Shown here: positions 16,535 through 26,013 of the stretch, piece after piece
Layout: each line of letters begins with the position of its first letter
Position numbering within the stretch: the stretch's first letter is position 1
Assembly (NCBI RefSeq): GCF_004114795.1
Contig: NZ_CP035311.1
Coordinates: 2,852,001 to 2,916,000, forward strand
Source of the DNA: Janthinobacterium sp. 17J80-10
GTDB lineage: Bacteria; Pseudomonadota; Gammaproteobacteria; Burkholderiales; Burkholderiaceae_D
Length of the DNA stretch: 64,000 bases
Reading direction: 5' to 3'
Position numbers and translations under genes: made by a program
Notes under the pieces: model-generated
What the model was told of the DNA's origin: nothing
Database searches by the model: none
Seen by the model: the letters and a program-made list of their open reading frames with translations, nothing else

Positions 16535-17782
16535 TTACTTCTCCGCATTGACCGCTGCGTTCGCAATGACAGGCACGATGCGCATGCCTTCTTGTTGAGT
16601 GCGCCAGGCCAGCACGATGCCGTCCGGGGTCTTCAGCAGGCGGGGTTGGTCCGAACCCTGGGACGTGCGCGCCAGTTCCATATCGCGCCAGGTCAGGCCG
16701 CCATCGCCGGAATGCTTGCCGAGGATAGCCGTGCCCTTGCCATCGAACTGGCGCCACGCCAGCACGACATGCTTGCCGAGAACAGCCACATCGGCATGCG
16801 CGGCCTGCGCCGTGCCGAGACGCTGCGGCGTGCCCATGACGCCGGCCGGACTGACGCTGGCATGGAACACCCCGCCCTCGTCGCCCTTCAGGTTGAACCA
16901 TACCTGGTGGCGCGTGCCATCGTCGGCATAGGCCAGCCCCGGGCCATGATGGGGGCAGGCATCGATGCGCCAGTCGTCGAAGGTCGCGCGCGCCGGCGCC
17001 GTCCCTTTGCCATCCGGCGCCAGCACCGCAATGGCATGGTCGCGGGCGTTCGGCTCGAACACATGCCGCCACAGCGCCACCGGCTTGCCGTCCGGCGTCA
17101 GCGCCATGGCGATGCGGCAGCATTCGCAGCTATGGTCCGCCAGCCTGTAATCGCCCCTGAAGCTGTTGCCGGCATCGTCCGACACGGCGTAATACACGGC
17201 GGAGCCGCGATAAGGCATACCTTGGGCCTTTGCATCCGCTGCGCCGCGCCCATCGATCCAGGCGATATAGATCCTGCCAGCACCATCAACGATCATGGAG
17301 CCGAAGGCATGGGCAATCCTGTCACGATTGGCATGCACCGTGACAGGATCAGAAAAACTCCGGCCGCCGTCCAGCGAACGGGCGAAACGGATTTCACCCA
17401 CGTGCGGCTTGGCGATCGGCCGCGTGTAGGCAACATAGATTTCGCCCTTGCTGCCGAACGCAAGCTTTGGACGATCATCACCGCCCGCGGCGACCGGCTC
17501 CGGCGCCTGCTGTACTTTCCTCGGCGCCGACCAGGTCTTACCCAGGTCGGCGGACTGGCGCAGCACCACGAAGTCGCCGCCGTCGAGCGATTCTTTTGTC
17601 GCGACCCAGAGGTGCCCTTCCCTGTCCACTGCGGCGGAAGTGCCGAGCTCGGTGCGTCCGGCGACCCTGGGCGCGGCGTGTTCCTCGTGCGCATGAGCGC
17701 TTTGCGCCGAACCGGCCGCGAAGGCAAGCACGCAATAAAGCATCGCCAGCGCAGTGCGTGCTTCATACCTTACTCGGCTCAT
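16535..17782 (-). CDS. Exported sialidase-fold (BNR/Asp-box) beta-propeller protein
   Basis: A protein of about 415 residues with a signal peptide ending near SAHAHEEHAAP and repeated Asp-box-like turns (SADLGKTWSAP, SLDGGRSFSDP, SDDAGNSFRG, SGDGGLTWRDM), indicating a six-bladed sialidase-type propeller. True sialidase catalytic residues cannot be confirmed, and the genomic setting argues against sugar cleavage. The mature N-terminus has a short His-rich patch (HAHEEH). ATG 17782 is chosen because GGAGGAA is best spaced for it; two further ATGs lie just upstream. It lies 93 bases after the TonB receptor and directly ahead of the thioredoxin-fold gene, so the three form a probable operon. Confidence 0.75.
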   Translation of the reverse strand: MSRVRYEARTALAMLYCVLAFAAGSAQSAHAHEEHAAPRVAGRTELGTSAAVDREGHLWVATKESLDGGDFVVLRQSADLGKTWSAPRKVQQAPEPVAAGGDDRPKLAFGSKGEIYVAYTRPIAKPHVGEIRFARSLDGGRSFSDPVTVHANRDRIAHAFGSMIVDGAGRIYIAWIDGRGAADAKAQGMPYRGSAVYYAVSDDAGNSFRGDYRLADHSCECCRIAMALTPDGKPVALWRHVFEPNARDHAIAVLAPDGKGTAPARATFDDWRIDACPHHGPGLAYADDGTRHQVWFNLKGDEGGVFHASVSPAGVMGTPQRLGTAQAAHADVAVLGKHVVLAWRQFDGKGTAILGKHSGDGGLTWRDMELARTSQGSDQPRLLKTPDGIVLAWRTQQEGMRIVPVIANAAVNAEK

Positions 17783-17875
17783 CATTTCCTCCATTTGATA
17801 ATTTGTTCAATTGGCGCTCCAGGTTCAAACTGCGGCTCACTGCATTTCTCCTGGAAGCCCTTTCCCTTCAATCAC

Positions 17876-20251
17876 TTACATGTCGAATTTCAGCTCCGCG
17901 GTGTAGCTGCGCTGCGGATAAGGATGGAAATTCCAATATTTGTAATTGTTGAGATTGTCGATGCCAAAGGCCGCTGTCCATTGCTTGGCAACCCGGTACC
18001 GCACGCGCAAATCTGTCGTGAAGTACTTGCTCACCCCTTGGTAGGTGAATCCATTCACATCCGCGTTGTTCAGAGTGCGATACTGCGGGCCGCTATAGCG
18101 CGCACCCAGTGCAGCAGTCCAGCGCTCGTCGAAGCGGTAGCTGATCAACGCAGTGGCGCGCCATTCCGGAATGTTGGGTTGCCGTTTGCCGATGGTATCG
18201 CCCGGCGCTGCCACAAAACCGCTGTTTTCCTTGATGATGGAATCGGCATAGGTAATGCTGCCCGACAAGTCCAGTCCCTTCTTGAAGACATCGTTGCCGT
18301 TAAATGCCATTTCCAGGCCATTGGTATGGATGCGGCCGACGTTTTGCACGCGGGTGACGTTGGTGTTGGTCAGCGGGTTTAAAGCCGTCTGCGAATAGAT
18401 CGAATCGCGGGTATCTTCCGTGAAGAACGTCAGGCGCAGTATGCCGCTGCCCAAGTCCTTTTCAGCCGTGAGTTCCGTTGTCCATGATTTTTCCGGCTTG
18501 AGGTTCGGATCATTGATGAACTGCGCATTGACGGTGGTCGTGGCGCCATAGAGTTCCGATACGGTTGGCATACGCACCGCACGGCCAATTGACGCCTTCA
18601 GCACGGTGTCGCTCCGCCATTGATAAGACAGCGCCGCTTTAGGCGAAATGAAGTTTTCGCTGCGGTCGGCATAGCGTGCTTCGGCCGGGGCAAGGCCGCC
18701 AGTCCTGGTGAAACCGCTAGAAGCAGTCCAGTTTTCAAGCCTTGCGCCAAGTACGGCTTTCCACTTCGGATCAAATTTCCAGGCATCTTGCGCCCATAAG
18801 CTGCGCAATGTCGCCTTGCCGCCAACCTCATTGGCCAGCGCGCCGGCAGCGTCGGCCTGCCAGTTTCCGGCGATATTGGAAGTGAGGTAATTCAGCGTGT
18901 AGCTATCTTGTTGCATGCCAAAATCGACAATATGCGCACCCTTGATCCCTTGAGGACGCCAGGTGCCTTTGAATGCCAGTGTATTCCAGCCGGTACCGTC
19001 GCCATCGGCGATCGTGCCGGCACCACCGGTCGCGGCGCTCGCCATAGGATTGCTCCCCGCGTTCTGGCGCTTCTGGTCTTTGTCGTAGTCGTAGAGGCTG
19101 GCGGCGACCTCCCAATCCCATGCGCCTTTCGTATTACTTTTCACCGAGAGGCCGTGCATGACGTGAGTCAATTTTTCATTGGTCAATGCAAAGTCGCCCC
19201 CGGTTAAGGCTTGGGCACCGGTGTACGCGAGCCCATTGATATTGATGGGACCGCTGTATACCGGCTGGCCGGCCGCATCGCGCAAATACGAAACGGGTCG
19301 ACCCTCCGACGAATTTTGCCAAATGCCTAGCAGGTAGCTGGCGCGAATGGTCGGCGTAATATCGTAGGCCAGCTTGATCTTGGCGTGATCCTGAATCGTG
19401 TGGTATTCGGTGCCAGTGCCAAGAACATAGATCGGCGCATTAGCATTGTTTCTATCCACTAGCATCCCGGTCACGGGAGTTCCGGCTGCGCTGGCAATCC
19501 CGTTACTGAGAAAACGCGTCGGAAAGGTCAACGGCTGGCCATGACTGTCAGTGTGATTGTAGTTAAAGAACCACGACCAGTCGCCACTCCTGTCGCCGAC
19601 CGAGGCGCTGGTCTGCCACGCGTTATACGTCGTATCGGTGTTGTAAAGCTTGAAGGGTTGCGAGACATAGTTGGCCTTGGCATGGGCCTCGAATTTTGTC
19701 GGCATGCGGGTGACATAATCCACCACCGCACCGACGGAGTTGCCAGGATAAGCTGCAGAGAACGGGCCATACATTACGTCGGCTCGCTCGATTTCTTCGG
19801 GGGTAACCATTCCCCAGCGCGGCGGAAAACTCAACCCCCCGACGCCATTGCCCAGATAATTGGATAACAAGATGCCGTCTGCATAGACGGCCGAACGCGC
19901 GCTGTTGCCGGTGCCTGAAGCACGGCTGGACAAAATGGCATGGTTATAGTCGCCGATATAGCGTTTGCGCACCAGCAGGCTGGGAAAATACTTCAGCGCA
20001 TCCTGGCTGTCGGTTGCATTGACGGTCGCTTCGATCTGTTCCTTCGTCGTGCCTTCCATCGTCGTCGGGATTTGCGTCGGCAACGACGTCGGCCGTCCGC
20101 CGTAAACGGTAACGGTGCCAAGCTCTTTGACGGGCGCGTCGGTTGCCACGCCCTGGGCGAAAGCGTTCGTCATGAAAAGTTGTGCAATGACCAATGCCAT
20201 TACGGTAGGCGTCGTCAGCGGCAAGCTGCTGTTTTTTTTCTGCGTGACCAT
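17876..20251 (-). CDS. TonB-dependent outer-membrane receptor
   Basis: A 791-residue TonB-dependent receptor. The signal peptide ends at about TNAFAQG. A TonB-box-like stretch (VKELGTVTVYG) leads into the plug domain (SSRASGTGNSARSAVYADGI, GPFSAAYPGNSVGAVVDYVT), and the C-terminal barrel ends YTAELKFDM with the aromatic/hydrophobic alternation typical of outer-membrane proteins. ATG 20251 is preferred since GGAAG lies five bases upstream. The substrate is not directly readable. A DUF2946 protein 239 bases upstream is a type of gene often found beside copper-related TonB receptors, so a metal ligand is a reasonable guess. Confidence 0.87.
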   Translation of the reverse strand: MVTQKKNSSLPLTTPTVMALVIAQLFMTNAFAQGVATDAPVKELGTVTVYGGRPTSLPTQIPTTMEGTTKEQIEATVNATDSQDALKYFPSLLVRKRYIGDYNHAILSSRASGTGNSARSAVYADGILLSNYLGNGVGGLSFPPRWGMVTPEEIERADVMYGPFSAAYPGNSVGAVVDYVTRMPTKFEAHAKANYVSQPFKLYNTDTTYNAWQTSASVGDRSGDWSWFFNYNHTDSHGQPLTFPTRFLSNGIASAAGTPVTGMLVDRNNANAPIYVLGTGTEYHTIQDHAKIKLAYDITPTIRASYLLGIWQNSSEGRPVSYLRDAAGQPVYSGPININGLAYTGAQALTGGDFALTNEKLTHVMHGLSVKSNTKGAWDWEVAASLYDYDKDQKRQNAGSNPMASAATGGAGTIADGDGTGWNTLAFKGTWRPQGIKGAHIVDFGMQQDSYTLNYLTSNIAGNWQADAAGALANEVGGKATLRSLWAQDAWKFDPKWKAVLGARLENWTASSGFTRTGGLAPAEARYADRSENFISPKAALSYQWRSDTVLKASIGRAVRMPTVSELYGATTTVNAQFINDPNLKPEKSWTTELTAEKDLGSGILRLTFFTEDTRDSIYSQTALNPLTNTNVTRVQNVGRIHTNGLEMAFNGNDVFKKGLDLSGSITYADSIIKENSGFVAAPGDTIGKRQPNIPEWRATALISYRFDERWTAALGARYSGPQYRTLNNADVNGFTYQGVSKYFTTDLRVRYRVAKQWTAAFGIDNLNNYKYWNFHPYPQRSYTAELKFDM

Positions 20252-20490
20252 GATTACTTCCATTTCGTTAAGACAAGCCTGAGGTATTTCGCTGAAGCCA
20301 TTCTTTCCCAGACCGGCCTTTCATGACCTTGATGTGAATCAGGTCTTTGCAAGCCCGGGCCTTTGCCCGGCTTGCGAAAGCCGGCAGGGACAGAAAGAAC
20401 GTCGCTCCGTACAGACGGGCTTTTTCTCAGGATGACGTGAAACGGCAGGCATGCCCGCGCATGGACAAGGCCAGCCGTTATCAGTTGAAA

Positions 20491-20883
20491 TCAGGATTGC
20501 GCAGGTGGCGCACGGGATTGCGGACTGGCCCACACGAACAGCGGGCGTGGCGCCTGATAAAACAGCGAGGGGAAGGGAAAACTGCCCTGATAGGCAGGCA
20601 AGACAAACGCAACAGATGACGGCAAGGCAGGCATGCCGCCATGGGTCTGGCAGAATGGGCAATGATCAAAGGCGCTGGCAGGTTCGCCATGTGTGGGCGA
20701 CGCCGGCCCCAGGTCCAGCTTGATCAGTTTCAGGCCTGCCGAGGAACAGATTTCGGACCACAGGAAACGTGACTTGCCGGAATCGGACAGTGCATGCGAA
20801 ATCGACGGCGCGAGCGCAGCCATCAGGATCGCCAGGCATGCGAAGGCCGCGGTGATGCGTCTGGTGAACCGGGAGGAAGTCAT
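20491..20883 (-). CDS. DUF2946 family protein
   Basis: A 130-residue protein with an N-terminal hydrophobic segment (ITAAFACLAILMAALAPSIS) and the DUF2946 hallmark DHCPFCQTHG followed by a second hydrophobic stretch and a C-terminal RAPPA-type ending. The Cys/His motif looks metal-capable. DUF2946 genes frequently neighbour TonB-dependent copper receptors, which suggests a joint role with the receptor downstream, but biochemical function is unknown. The ribosome-binding site is weak. The spacing to the TonB gene (239 bases) may hold a separate promoter. Confidence 0.8.
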   Translation of the reverse strand: MTSSRFTRRITAAFACLAILMAALAPSISHALSDSGKSRFLWSEICSSAGLKLIKLDLGPASPTHGEPASAFDHCPFCQTHGGMPALPSSVAFVLPAYQGSFPFPSLFYQAPRPLFVWASPQSRAPPAQS

Positions 20884-20911
20884 GCCGAAATTCTATCACG
20901 CCAGCTGCGCA

Positions 20912-21223
20912 TCAGCCTTGCATGCGCAGCATTGCCGAGATGATCCTGATCTGCTCCTGGTAGCGCAAGGCATGCTCGGGCAAACCCATCTGCTGGGCGG
21001 CGTAGTACAGCTCTTTCCAGAAATGCGCTTCTGTTTCATGGCCGCTGTGCAGGTAGCCAATCTGCTCCAGGGCATCCAGCGCGGCCGGGCATTCGCCCAG
21101 GCGCAGCGCTGTGTGATAGCCGCGCTCAAGGTCGGCCGGACAATCAAGCGCTTCCGGCAAAAAGTAGCGCGCTGCCGCCAGCAGGCGCAGCGCCTGTTTC
21201 GATTCCTGTGGCCAGTTGCGCAT
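20912..21223 (-). CDS. Small helical hypothetical protein
   Basis: A 103-residue, all-helical-looking protein with TPR-like periodicity (LRLLAAARYFLPEALDCPAD, ALRLGECPAALDALEQIGYL). It has no signal peptide or membrane segment. It starts 23 bases after the rph stop, so it is probably co-transcribed with rph. I do not recognise a family. It marks the left border of the conserved rph side before the DUF2946/TonB block. Confidence 0.65.
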   Translation of the reverse strand: MRNWPQESKQALRLLAAARYFLPEALDCPADLERGYHTALRLGECPAALDALEQIGYLHSGHETEAHFWKELYYAAQQMGLPEHALRYQEQIRIISAMLRMQG

Positions 21224-21246
21224 GTTTGTCTGCCTGCACGCCGGGT

Positions 21247-21987
21247 TCAGCCTGCCAGGCCCAGCGCCTCTTTCTGCAGGCGGTTCAACTGGACGATGCC
21301 GGCCTGCGCCAGGTCCAGCAAACGGTCCATGGTGTTGCGGTCGAAGGCTTCGCCCTCGGCGGTGCCCTGCACCTCAATAAAATGCCCGGCATCGGTCATC
21401 ACCACGTTCATGTCGGTGTCGCAGGCCGAATCTTCGAGGTAATCCAGGTCCAGCACCGGGGTGCCGCGATACACGCCGACCGAGATCGCCGCGACAAAAT
21501 GCCGCAACGGAATGGCTGCGATCAGCTGGCGCGCGGCCAGTTGCGCGAAGGCGTCGTAGGCGGCCACCATGGCGCCGGTGATCGAGGCAGTGCGCGTGCC
21601 GCCATCGGCCTGGATGACGTCGCAATCAAGATGCAGGGTGCGCTCGCCGAAGCCGTTGAGGTCGAACGCGGCGCGCAGGGAGCGGCCGATCAGGCGCTGG
21701 ATTTCCTGGGTGCGGCCGGACTGCTTGCCCTTGGCGGCTTCGCGGTCCATGCGGCTATGGGTGGAACGCGGCAGCATGCCATATTCGGCAGTTAGCCAGC
21801 CTTGCCCCTTGCCCTTTAAAAAGCCGGGCACCTTGTCTTCGATGCTGGCCGTGCAAATGACCTTGGTGTCGCCGAATTCGATCAGCACCGAACCTTCGGC
21901 ATGCTTGGTGTACTGGCGGGTCAGGCGCACTGGGCGCAATATGTCGGCGGCGCGGCCGCTCGGGCGAATCTCGGCAGAAATCATCAT
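21247..21987 (-). CDS. rph: Ribonuclease PH
   Basis: A 246-residue phosphorolytic 3'-5' exoribonuclease that trims tRNA 3' ends. It starts with an RPSGRAAD motif and includes [33 protein letters not shown] and [18 protein letters not shown], all diagnostic. The length is normal (about 240). Two adjacent ATGs (21987 and 21984) are possible; neither has a strong ribosome-binding site. It lies 45 bases downstream of the PP2C phosphatase gene on the same strand. Confidence 0.96.
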   Translation of the reverse strand: MMISAEIRPSGRAADILRPVRLTRQYTKHAEGSVLIEFGDTKVICTASIEDKVPGFLKGKGQGWLTAEYGMLPRSTHSRMDREAAKGKQSGRTQEIQRLIGRSLRAAFDLNGFGERTLHLDCDVIQADGGTRTASITGAMVAAYDAFAQLAARQLIAAIPLRHFVAAISVGVYRGTPVLDLDYLEDSACDTDMNVVMTDAGHFIEVQGTAEGEAFDRNTMDRLLDLAQAGIVQLNRLQKEALGLAG

Positions 21988-22032
21988 GGGGTCAGAGTGG
22001 GTTAAATAATTCAGTGCAACGAACCCCGCAGT

Positions 22033-22962
22033 TTACCCCTTGCCCGTGACCTTCGAGGATTTTTCGATGGCGTTGCGGATTTCCTCGATTGCCCTTTCGA
22101 TGTCGTTATCATCGTACAGATCGGCGCTTTCGAGGTCGGCATGGCGCGGCGCCTCGATGGTGGTCGTGACGGCGCCGATCGGCAGCACATTGGTCGTGAT
22201 CGAATTGACATCGTCGCTGCCATCGCCGCCTTCCCACATCATGGCCAGGGCGGTCACGTTGTCACTGGTCTTGCCGGCGATGCTGGCGGCGGAATTGACC
22301 AGTTGCGGCACGGCGCGCACGATGGTGTTGTTTTGCAGCGCATGGGCGAGCTGGTGGTCGGGCAGGATCGACCACAGGCCATCCGAACACAGCAGCATCA
22401 CGTCGCCGGCCTGCAGGCTGGCGTTGCGCGAGATCTCGACGATCGGCATGTTGGGCGCCCCCAGGCAATTGAACAGCTTGTTGCGCTCCGGGTGCGTATC
22501 GCGCTCGGAAGGATCGACCTTGCCCTGGGCGATCAGGGTTTCGATGCGCGAATGGTCGCGCGTGCGCATGAGGATCTGGCCATTGCGCATCCAGTACAGC
22601 CGCGAATCGCCGCAGTGAGCCCAGAAGGCAGTGTTATGCTGGATCAGGCAGGCGACGATGGTGGTGCGCGGCGTTTCCGGCAAGTTGTTGATGGCACGAT
22701 AACGGTGAATTTCGCGGTGCGCGGCAAAGAAACTCTCTTCCAGGAAGCGCTCCGGCTTTTTGACATAGGGGTTGGCATTGCGCTGGAATAGCGAGGCGAT
22801 GGTTTGCATGGCAATCGTCGCCGCCGCATCACCCTGGATATGTCCGCCCATGCCGTCGGCCAGCAGCAACAGCAGGGCATCCCGCGTAAAGCTGTACCCC
22901 ATGCGGTCCTGGTTGACCTTGCGGCCGCCGATATTGCTTTCTTGGTAGACGGAAAATCGCAT
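22033..22962 (-). CDS. PP2C-family serine/threonine phosphatase
   Basis: A 309-residue PPM/PP2C-type phosphatase. The N-terminal motif GRKVNQDRMGY supplies the conserved metal-binding aspartate, LLADGMGGH the second, followed by CGDSRLYW and LLCSDGLW. These metal-ligand motifs appear intact, so it should be active with Mn or Mg. The last 70 residues form an acidic extension. It is 12 bases downstream of a Hanks-type kinase gene, giving the kinase/phosphatase pair found next to rph in Burkholderiales. The targets are unknown. Confidence 0.93.
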   Translation of the reverse strand: MRFSVYQESNIGGRKVNQDRMGYSFTRDALLLLLADGMGGHIQGDAAATIAMQTIASLFQRNANPYVKKPERFLEESFFAAHREIHRYRAINNLPETPRTTIVACLIQHNTAFWAHCGDSRLYWMRNGQILMRTRDHSRIETLIAQGKVDPSERDTHPERNKLFNCLGAPNMPIVEISRNASLQAGDVMLLCSDGLWSILPDHQLAHALQNNTIVRAVPQLVNSAASIAGKTSDNVTALAMMWEGGDGSDDVNSITTNVLPIGAVTTTIEAPRHADLESADLYDDNDIERAIEEIRNAIEKSSKVTGKG

Positions 22963-22974
22963 GACTTATTCGGC

Positions 22975-23985
22975 TTATTGATACTGGGTGGTTTCCTGGA
23001 GGGTATCGAGCGCGTCCTTGTCCTTGCCGAACCGGCTGAACAGGCCGCGCACTTTGCGCGACAGGTTCTGCAGGCTTTCAGTGCCCTTCTTTTCCGGGAT
23101 CGGTTCACGCAAGGCCTTTTGCAGTGCAAACACGCTTTGCGGCCGCTCCAGGGAATCGAGCTTGAGGCTCCAGCGAATCACGTCGAGCAATTCGCTCGAA
23201 TAGATGCCCTCCAGCTTGCGCAAGTGGCCTTCCATCTTGTCCGAGACCTTGCGCTGGTCCGCAGGCTGCGGCGGCGCGCCCACCATGCAGGCGAACATCG
23301 AGGCGCCGATGCTGTAGATATCGGTCCAGGGGCCGAGATTGCCGCTTTTCTCGTAGAGTTCCGGCGGCGCAAAGCCCGGCGTATACATCGGATACAGCTT
23401 GGGCTGGTCGGTCTTCAGGGTCTGGCGGGCCGCGCCGAAATCCAGCAGGATGGGCGTGCCATCGACGCGCAGGTAGATATTGGCCGGCTTCAGGTCGAGA
23501 TGCAGCAGCTTGTTGGTGTGCACTTCACGCAGGCCCATCATCACGTGCGAAAACATCTTGCGAATGAAGCGCTCGGAAACGATGGGCCGCTCGCCCTTGT
23601 CGCGCCGGCGCAGGATGTACTCCTGCAGGGACCGGCCGGACTCGTAGGCCATCACCATGTAGACCGTATCGTTGGCTCGGAAAAAATTCAGCACGCTGAC
23701 CACGTTGGGATGGGCGATGCGCGCCAGCGCCCGGCCTTCCTCGAAAAAGCACTTCAGGCCAATGCGGAAGATGGGCAGGTTTTCCGCGGCGATGATCGGC
23801 ACCAGCTCACCAGGCTCGCGCAGCGCCAGCGAACTGGGCAAATATTCCTTGATGGCGACAGCGTTGCCGTCTTCATCGTATGCAAGATAGACAATACTGA
23901 AGCCGCCGGATGCGATCTTCTTTACAATGCGGTATCCGGCAATTTCCAGGCCGTCTGGCAAGGGAGCATTATTCTGGGCTGCCAA
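22975..23985 (-). CDS. Hanks-type serine/threonine protein kinase
   Basis: A 336-residue eukaryotic-like kinase. Visible motifs are the glycine-rich loop (KKIASGGFSIVY), the VAIK lysine (VAIKEYLP), the catalytic loop HLDLKPANIYL, DFGAAR and an APPE-like segment (FAPPELYE). The catalytic loop has HLD rather than HRD, making it a non-RD kinase that may not need activation-loop phosphorylation. No transmembrane helix or extracellular sensor domain follows; the C-terminus is short and charged. It is the first gene of the kinase-phosphatase-rph transcript and diverges from yicC. Confidence 0.93.
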   Translation of the reverse strand: MAAQNNAPLPDGLEIAGYRIVKKIASGGFSIVYLAYDEDGNAVAIKEYLPSSLALREPGELVPIIAAENLPIFRIGLKCFFEEGRALARIAHPNVVSVLNFFRANDTVYMVMAYESGRSLQEYILRRRDKGERPIVSERFIRKMFSHVMMGLREVHTNKLLHLDLKPANIYLRVDGTPILLDFGAARQTLKTDQPKLYPMYTPGFAPPELYEKSGNLGPWTDIYSIGASMFACMVGAPPQPADQRKVSDKMEGHLRKLEGIYSSELLDVIRWSLKLDSLERPQSVFALQKALREPIPEKKGTESLQNLSRKVRGLFSRFGKDKDALDTLQETTQYQ

Positions 23986-24130
23986 GTAGTGACTCCATGA
24001 TAAAGCGATAAAATGGCGTGGAATCCATCAGCTGCGGCGCGCTAGCGCCGACGAGTTCCTTACCTAAACACAATGACATTGATTGTGTGGATAAATCACT
24101 GTTTTGTAAAGATAAACCGAGGTTTCCATT

Positions 24131-25051
24131 TTGACTATCCATAGCATGACCGGTTATGCGGTCGCCACGCGCGAAACCGCTGCCGGCACTGTCACCGTTG
24201 AACTCAAGAGCGTCAATTCACGCTTTCTCGACTTGCAATTCAAGCTCAATGACGACTTGCGCGCCGCCGAGCCGGCGTTGCGCGAAGCCATCATGGCCCG
24301 CGTCGCCCGCGGCAAGCTTGAGTGCCGGCTGAGCTTTGGCCGCCGGCATGCAGAAGGGGATGTCCAGGCCTTGAACCAGGCCGTTCTGGCAACGCTGGCG
24401 CAATTGCAGGACAGCGTGCGCCAGCAATTTCCCGCAGCCGCCCCCTTGAGCGTCAATGAATTGCTGCGCTGGCCGGGCGTGATCGAAGAAGCGCAGTTTT
24501 CCCAGGAAGCCTTGTTGGCCGATATCCAGGCCACGCTGGCCACGGCGCTGGACGCCTTCATGGAAACGCGCGCCCGCGAAGGCGCAGCCATGCAGAATGT
24601 CATCCTGGCCCGGGTCGACGCCATGCAAGCCATCGTCCAGCGCATTACCCCGCTGGTGCCGGTAGTAATTGCGCAGTTTCTGCAAAAAGCTGTCGAACGC
24701 ATGGAAGACGCGCTTGGCGTGTCATTGCAAGGCAATGCCGGCACACTGGCTGCACCGTCCGTGTCGCGCGAGGATGCGCTCGACCGCATCCGCCAGGAAG
24801 TGACGCTGTACGGCATCCGCATCGATGTCGCCGAAGAACTGGCGCGACTGGGTGCGCACCTGGAGGAAACCCGCCACATCCTGAAAAAGGGCGGCCCGGT
24901 GGGCAAGCGCCTGGATTTCATGATGCAGGAATTGAACCGCGAAGCCAATACGCTTGGCTCCAAGGCCGCCCTGAAGGAACTGGCGGACGCCTCGATGGAG
25001 CTGAAACTCCTGATCGACCAGATGCGCGAACAAGTGCAAAATTTGGAATAA
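24131..25051 (+). CDS. yicC: YicC family endoribonuclease
   Basis: A 306-residue YicC/YloC-type protein. The start is TTG 24131, because it yields the family N-terminus (MTIHSMTGYA) and a GAGG lies about nine bases upstream. The N-terminal YicC domain contains VELKSVNSRFLDLQFKL; the C-terminal DUF1732 contains GKRLDFMMQELNREANTLGSK (quoted in part: LDFMMQELNREANTLGSK), highly conserved. YicC proteins have been linked to small-RNA degradation and stationary-phase survival. It begins the yicC-gmk-rpoZ-spoT series. Confidence 0.94.
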   Translation: MTIHSMTGYAVATRETAAGTVTVELKSVNSRFLDLQFKLNDDLRAAEPALREAIMARVARGKLECRLSFGRRHAEGDVQALNQAVLATLAQLQDSVRQQFPAAAPLSVNELLRWPGVIEEAQFSQEALLADIQATLATALDAFMETRAREGAAMQNVILARVDAMQAIVQRITPLVPVVIAQFLQKAVERMEDALGVSLQGNAGTLAAPSVSREDALDRIRQEVTLYGIRIDVAEELARLGAHLEETRHILKKGGPVGKRLDFMMQELNREANTLGSKAALKELADASMELKLLIDQMREQVQNLE

Positions 25052-25098
25052 TCACTGCCAAGTATTATTCTGGATAAATATTTTACTAGAGGAAACCC

Positions 25099-25743
25099 AT
25101 GCCCCACGCACCCGCCACTGCCGGTAGCCTGTTCATGGTCGTCGCCCCTTCCGGCGCCGGCAAATCCAGCCTGGTCAACGCCCTGCTGGAGCGGGAACCG
25201 GCCATCAAGCTGTCGATTTCCTACACCACCCGGCAGCCGCGCCCGGGCGAACAGCACGGCCGCGAATACTTTTTCACGTCTGCGGACGATTTTCTCGTCA
25301 AGCGCGATGCCGGGGAATTCCTGGAATCGGCCGAAGTCCATGGGAATTACTATGGCACGTCGCGCATCCAGATTGCCGAACAAATGAAGGCCGGCACCGA
25401 TATCCTTCTGGAAATTGACTGGCAAGGCGCACAACAGGTCAAAAAACAGTTTCCGCAAGCGACCGGCATCTTTATCCTGCCGCCGTCGATTGCGGCCCTC
25501 GAAGAGCGCCTGCACAAGCGCGGCCAGGATGAGCCGCACGTCATTACACGCCGGATCCTGGCGGCCGGCGGGGAAATCGCCCACGCGCCAGAGTCTGAAT
25601 ATGTTATTATTAATCAAGACTTTGCAACTGCTTTGTCAGAGTTGACCGCAATTATCAAGGCGGCACGTTGCCGCTTCGCGCAACAGGCGGCACGCAACGC
25701 GTCCCTGTTCACCCAGCTTGGCATCCATGCCAACTTGACCTAA
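25099..25743 (+). CDS. gmk: Guanylate kinase
   Basis: A 214-residue enzyme phosphorylating GMP to GDP with ATP. The P-loop is [13 protein letters not shown] near residue 14. The GMP-binding region shows [19 protein letters not shown], and [14 protein letters not shown] and ERLHKRGQD follow. Length and motifs are normal. It lies 47 bases after yicC and 18 before rpoZ, an arrangement conserved in proteobacteria that links guanine nucleotide supply with ppGpp synthesis. Confidence 0.97.
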   Translation: MPHAPATAGSLFMVVAPSGAGKSSLVNALLEREPAIKLSISYTTRQPRPGEQHGREYFFTSADDFLVKRDAGEFLESAEVHGNYYGTSRIQIAEQMKAGTDILLEIDWQGAQQVKKQFPQATGIFILPPSIAALEERLHKRGQDEPHVITRRILAAGGEIAHAPESEYVIINQDFATALSELTAIIKAARCRFAQQAARNASLFTQLGIHANLT

Positions 25744-25761
25744 CCCGATCCAGGAGCACAA

Positions 25762-25965
25762 ATGGCCCGTATTACCATCGAAGATTGCCTCAAGCAGATC
25801 CCTAACCGTTTCCAGCTGACCCTGGCTGCCACCTATCGTGCACGCCAACTGCTGCAAGGCCACACCCCGAAAGTCGATGCCAAGGACAAGCCGACCGTGC
25901 TGGCCCTGCGTGAAATCGCCGCCGGCAAAGTCGGCATCGAAATGCTGAAAAAGGTTCCGACCTGA
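25762..25965 (+). CDS. rpoZ: RNA polymerase omega subunit
   Basis: A 67-residue omega subunit, recognised by [19 protein letters not shown] and the following YRARQLLQG. Omega supports beta-prime folding and forms part of a ppGpp-binding site. Length matches betaproteobacterial omega. AGGAG lies seven bases before the ATG. It is in the usual place between gmk and spoT. Confidence 0.97.
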   Translation: MARITIEDCLKQIPNRFQLTLAATYRARQLLQGHTPKVDAKDKPTVLALREIAAGKVGIEMLKKVPT

Positions 25966-26013
25966 GGCGCTGACAGCGCCATGCTGTTGCCCGTCATGGG
26001 CTAAGGCCCTGCC

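Noticed and set aside
16535-17782. A true sialidase acting on sialic acid
   Set aside because: Only Asp-box propeller repeats are evident; no sialic acid transport or catabolism gene is nearby and the context is a TonB/thioredoxin locus.
16160-18382. A 740-codon open frame on the plus strand across the TonB/propeller block
   Set aside because: It is antisense to three well-supported minus-strand genes and its translation is Arg/Pro/His-rich without domains, as expected for shadow frames in GC-rich DNA.
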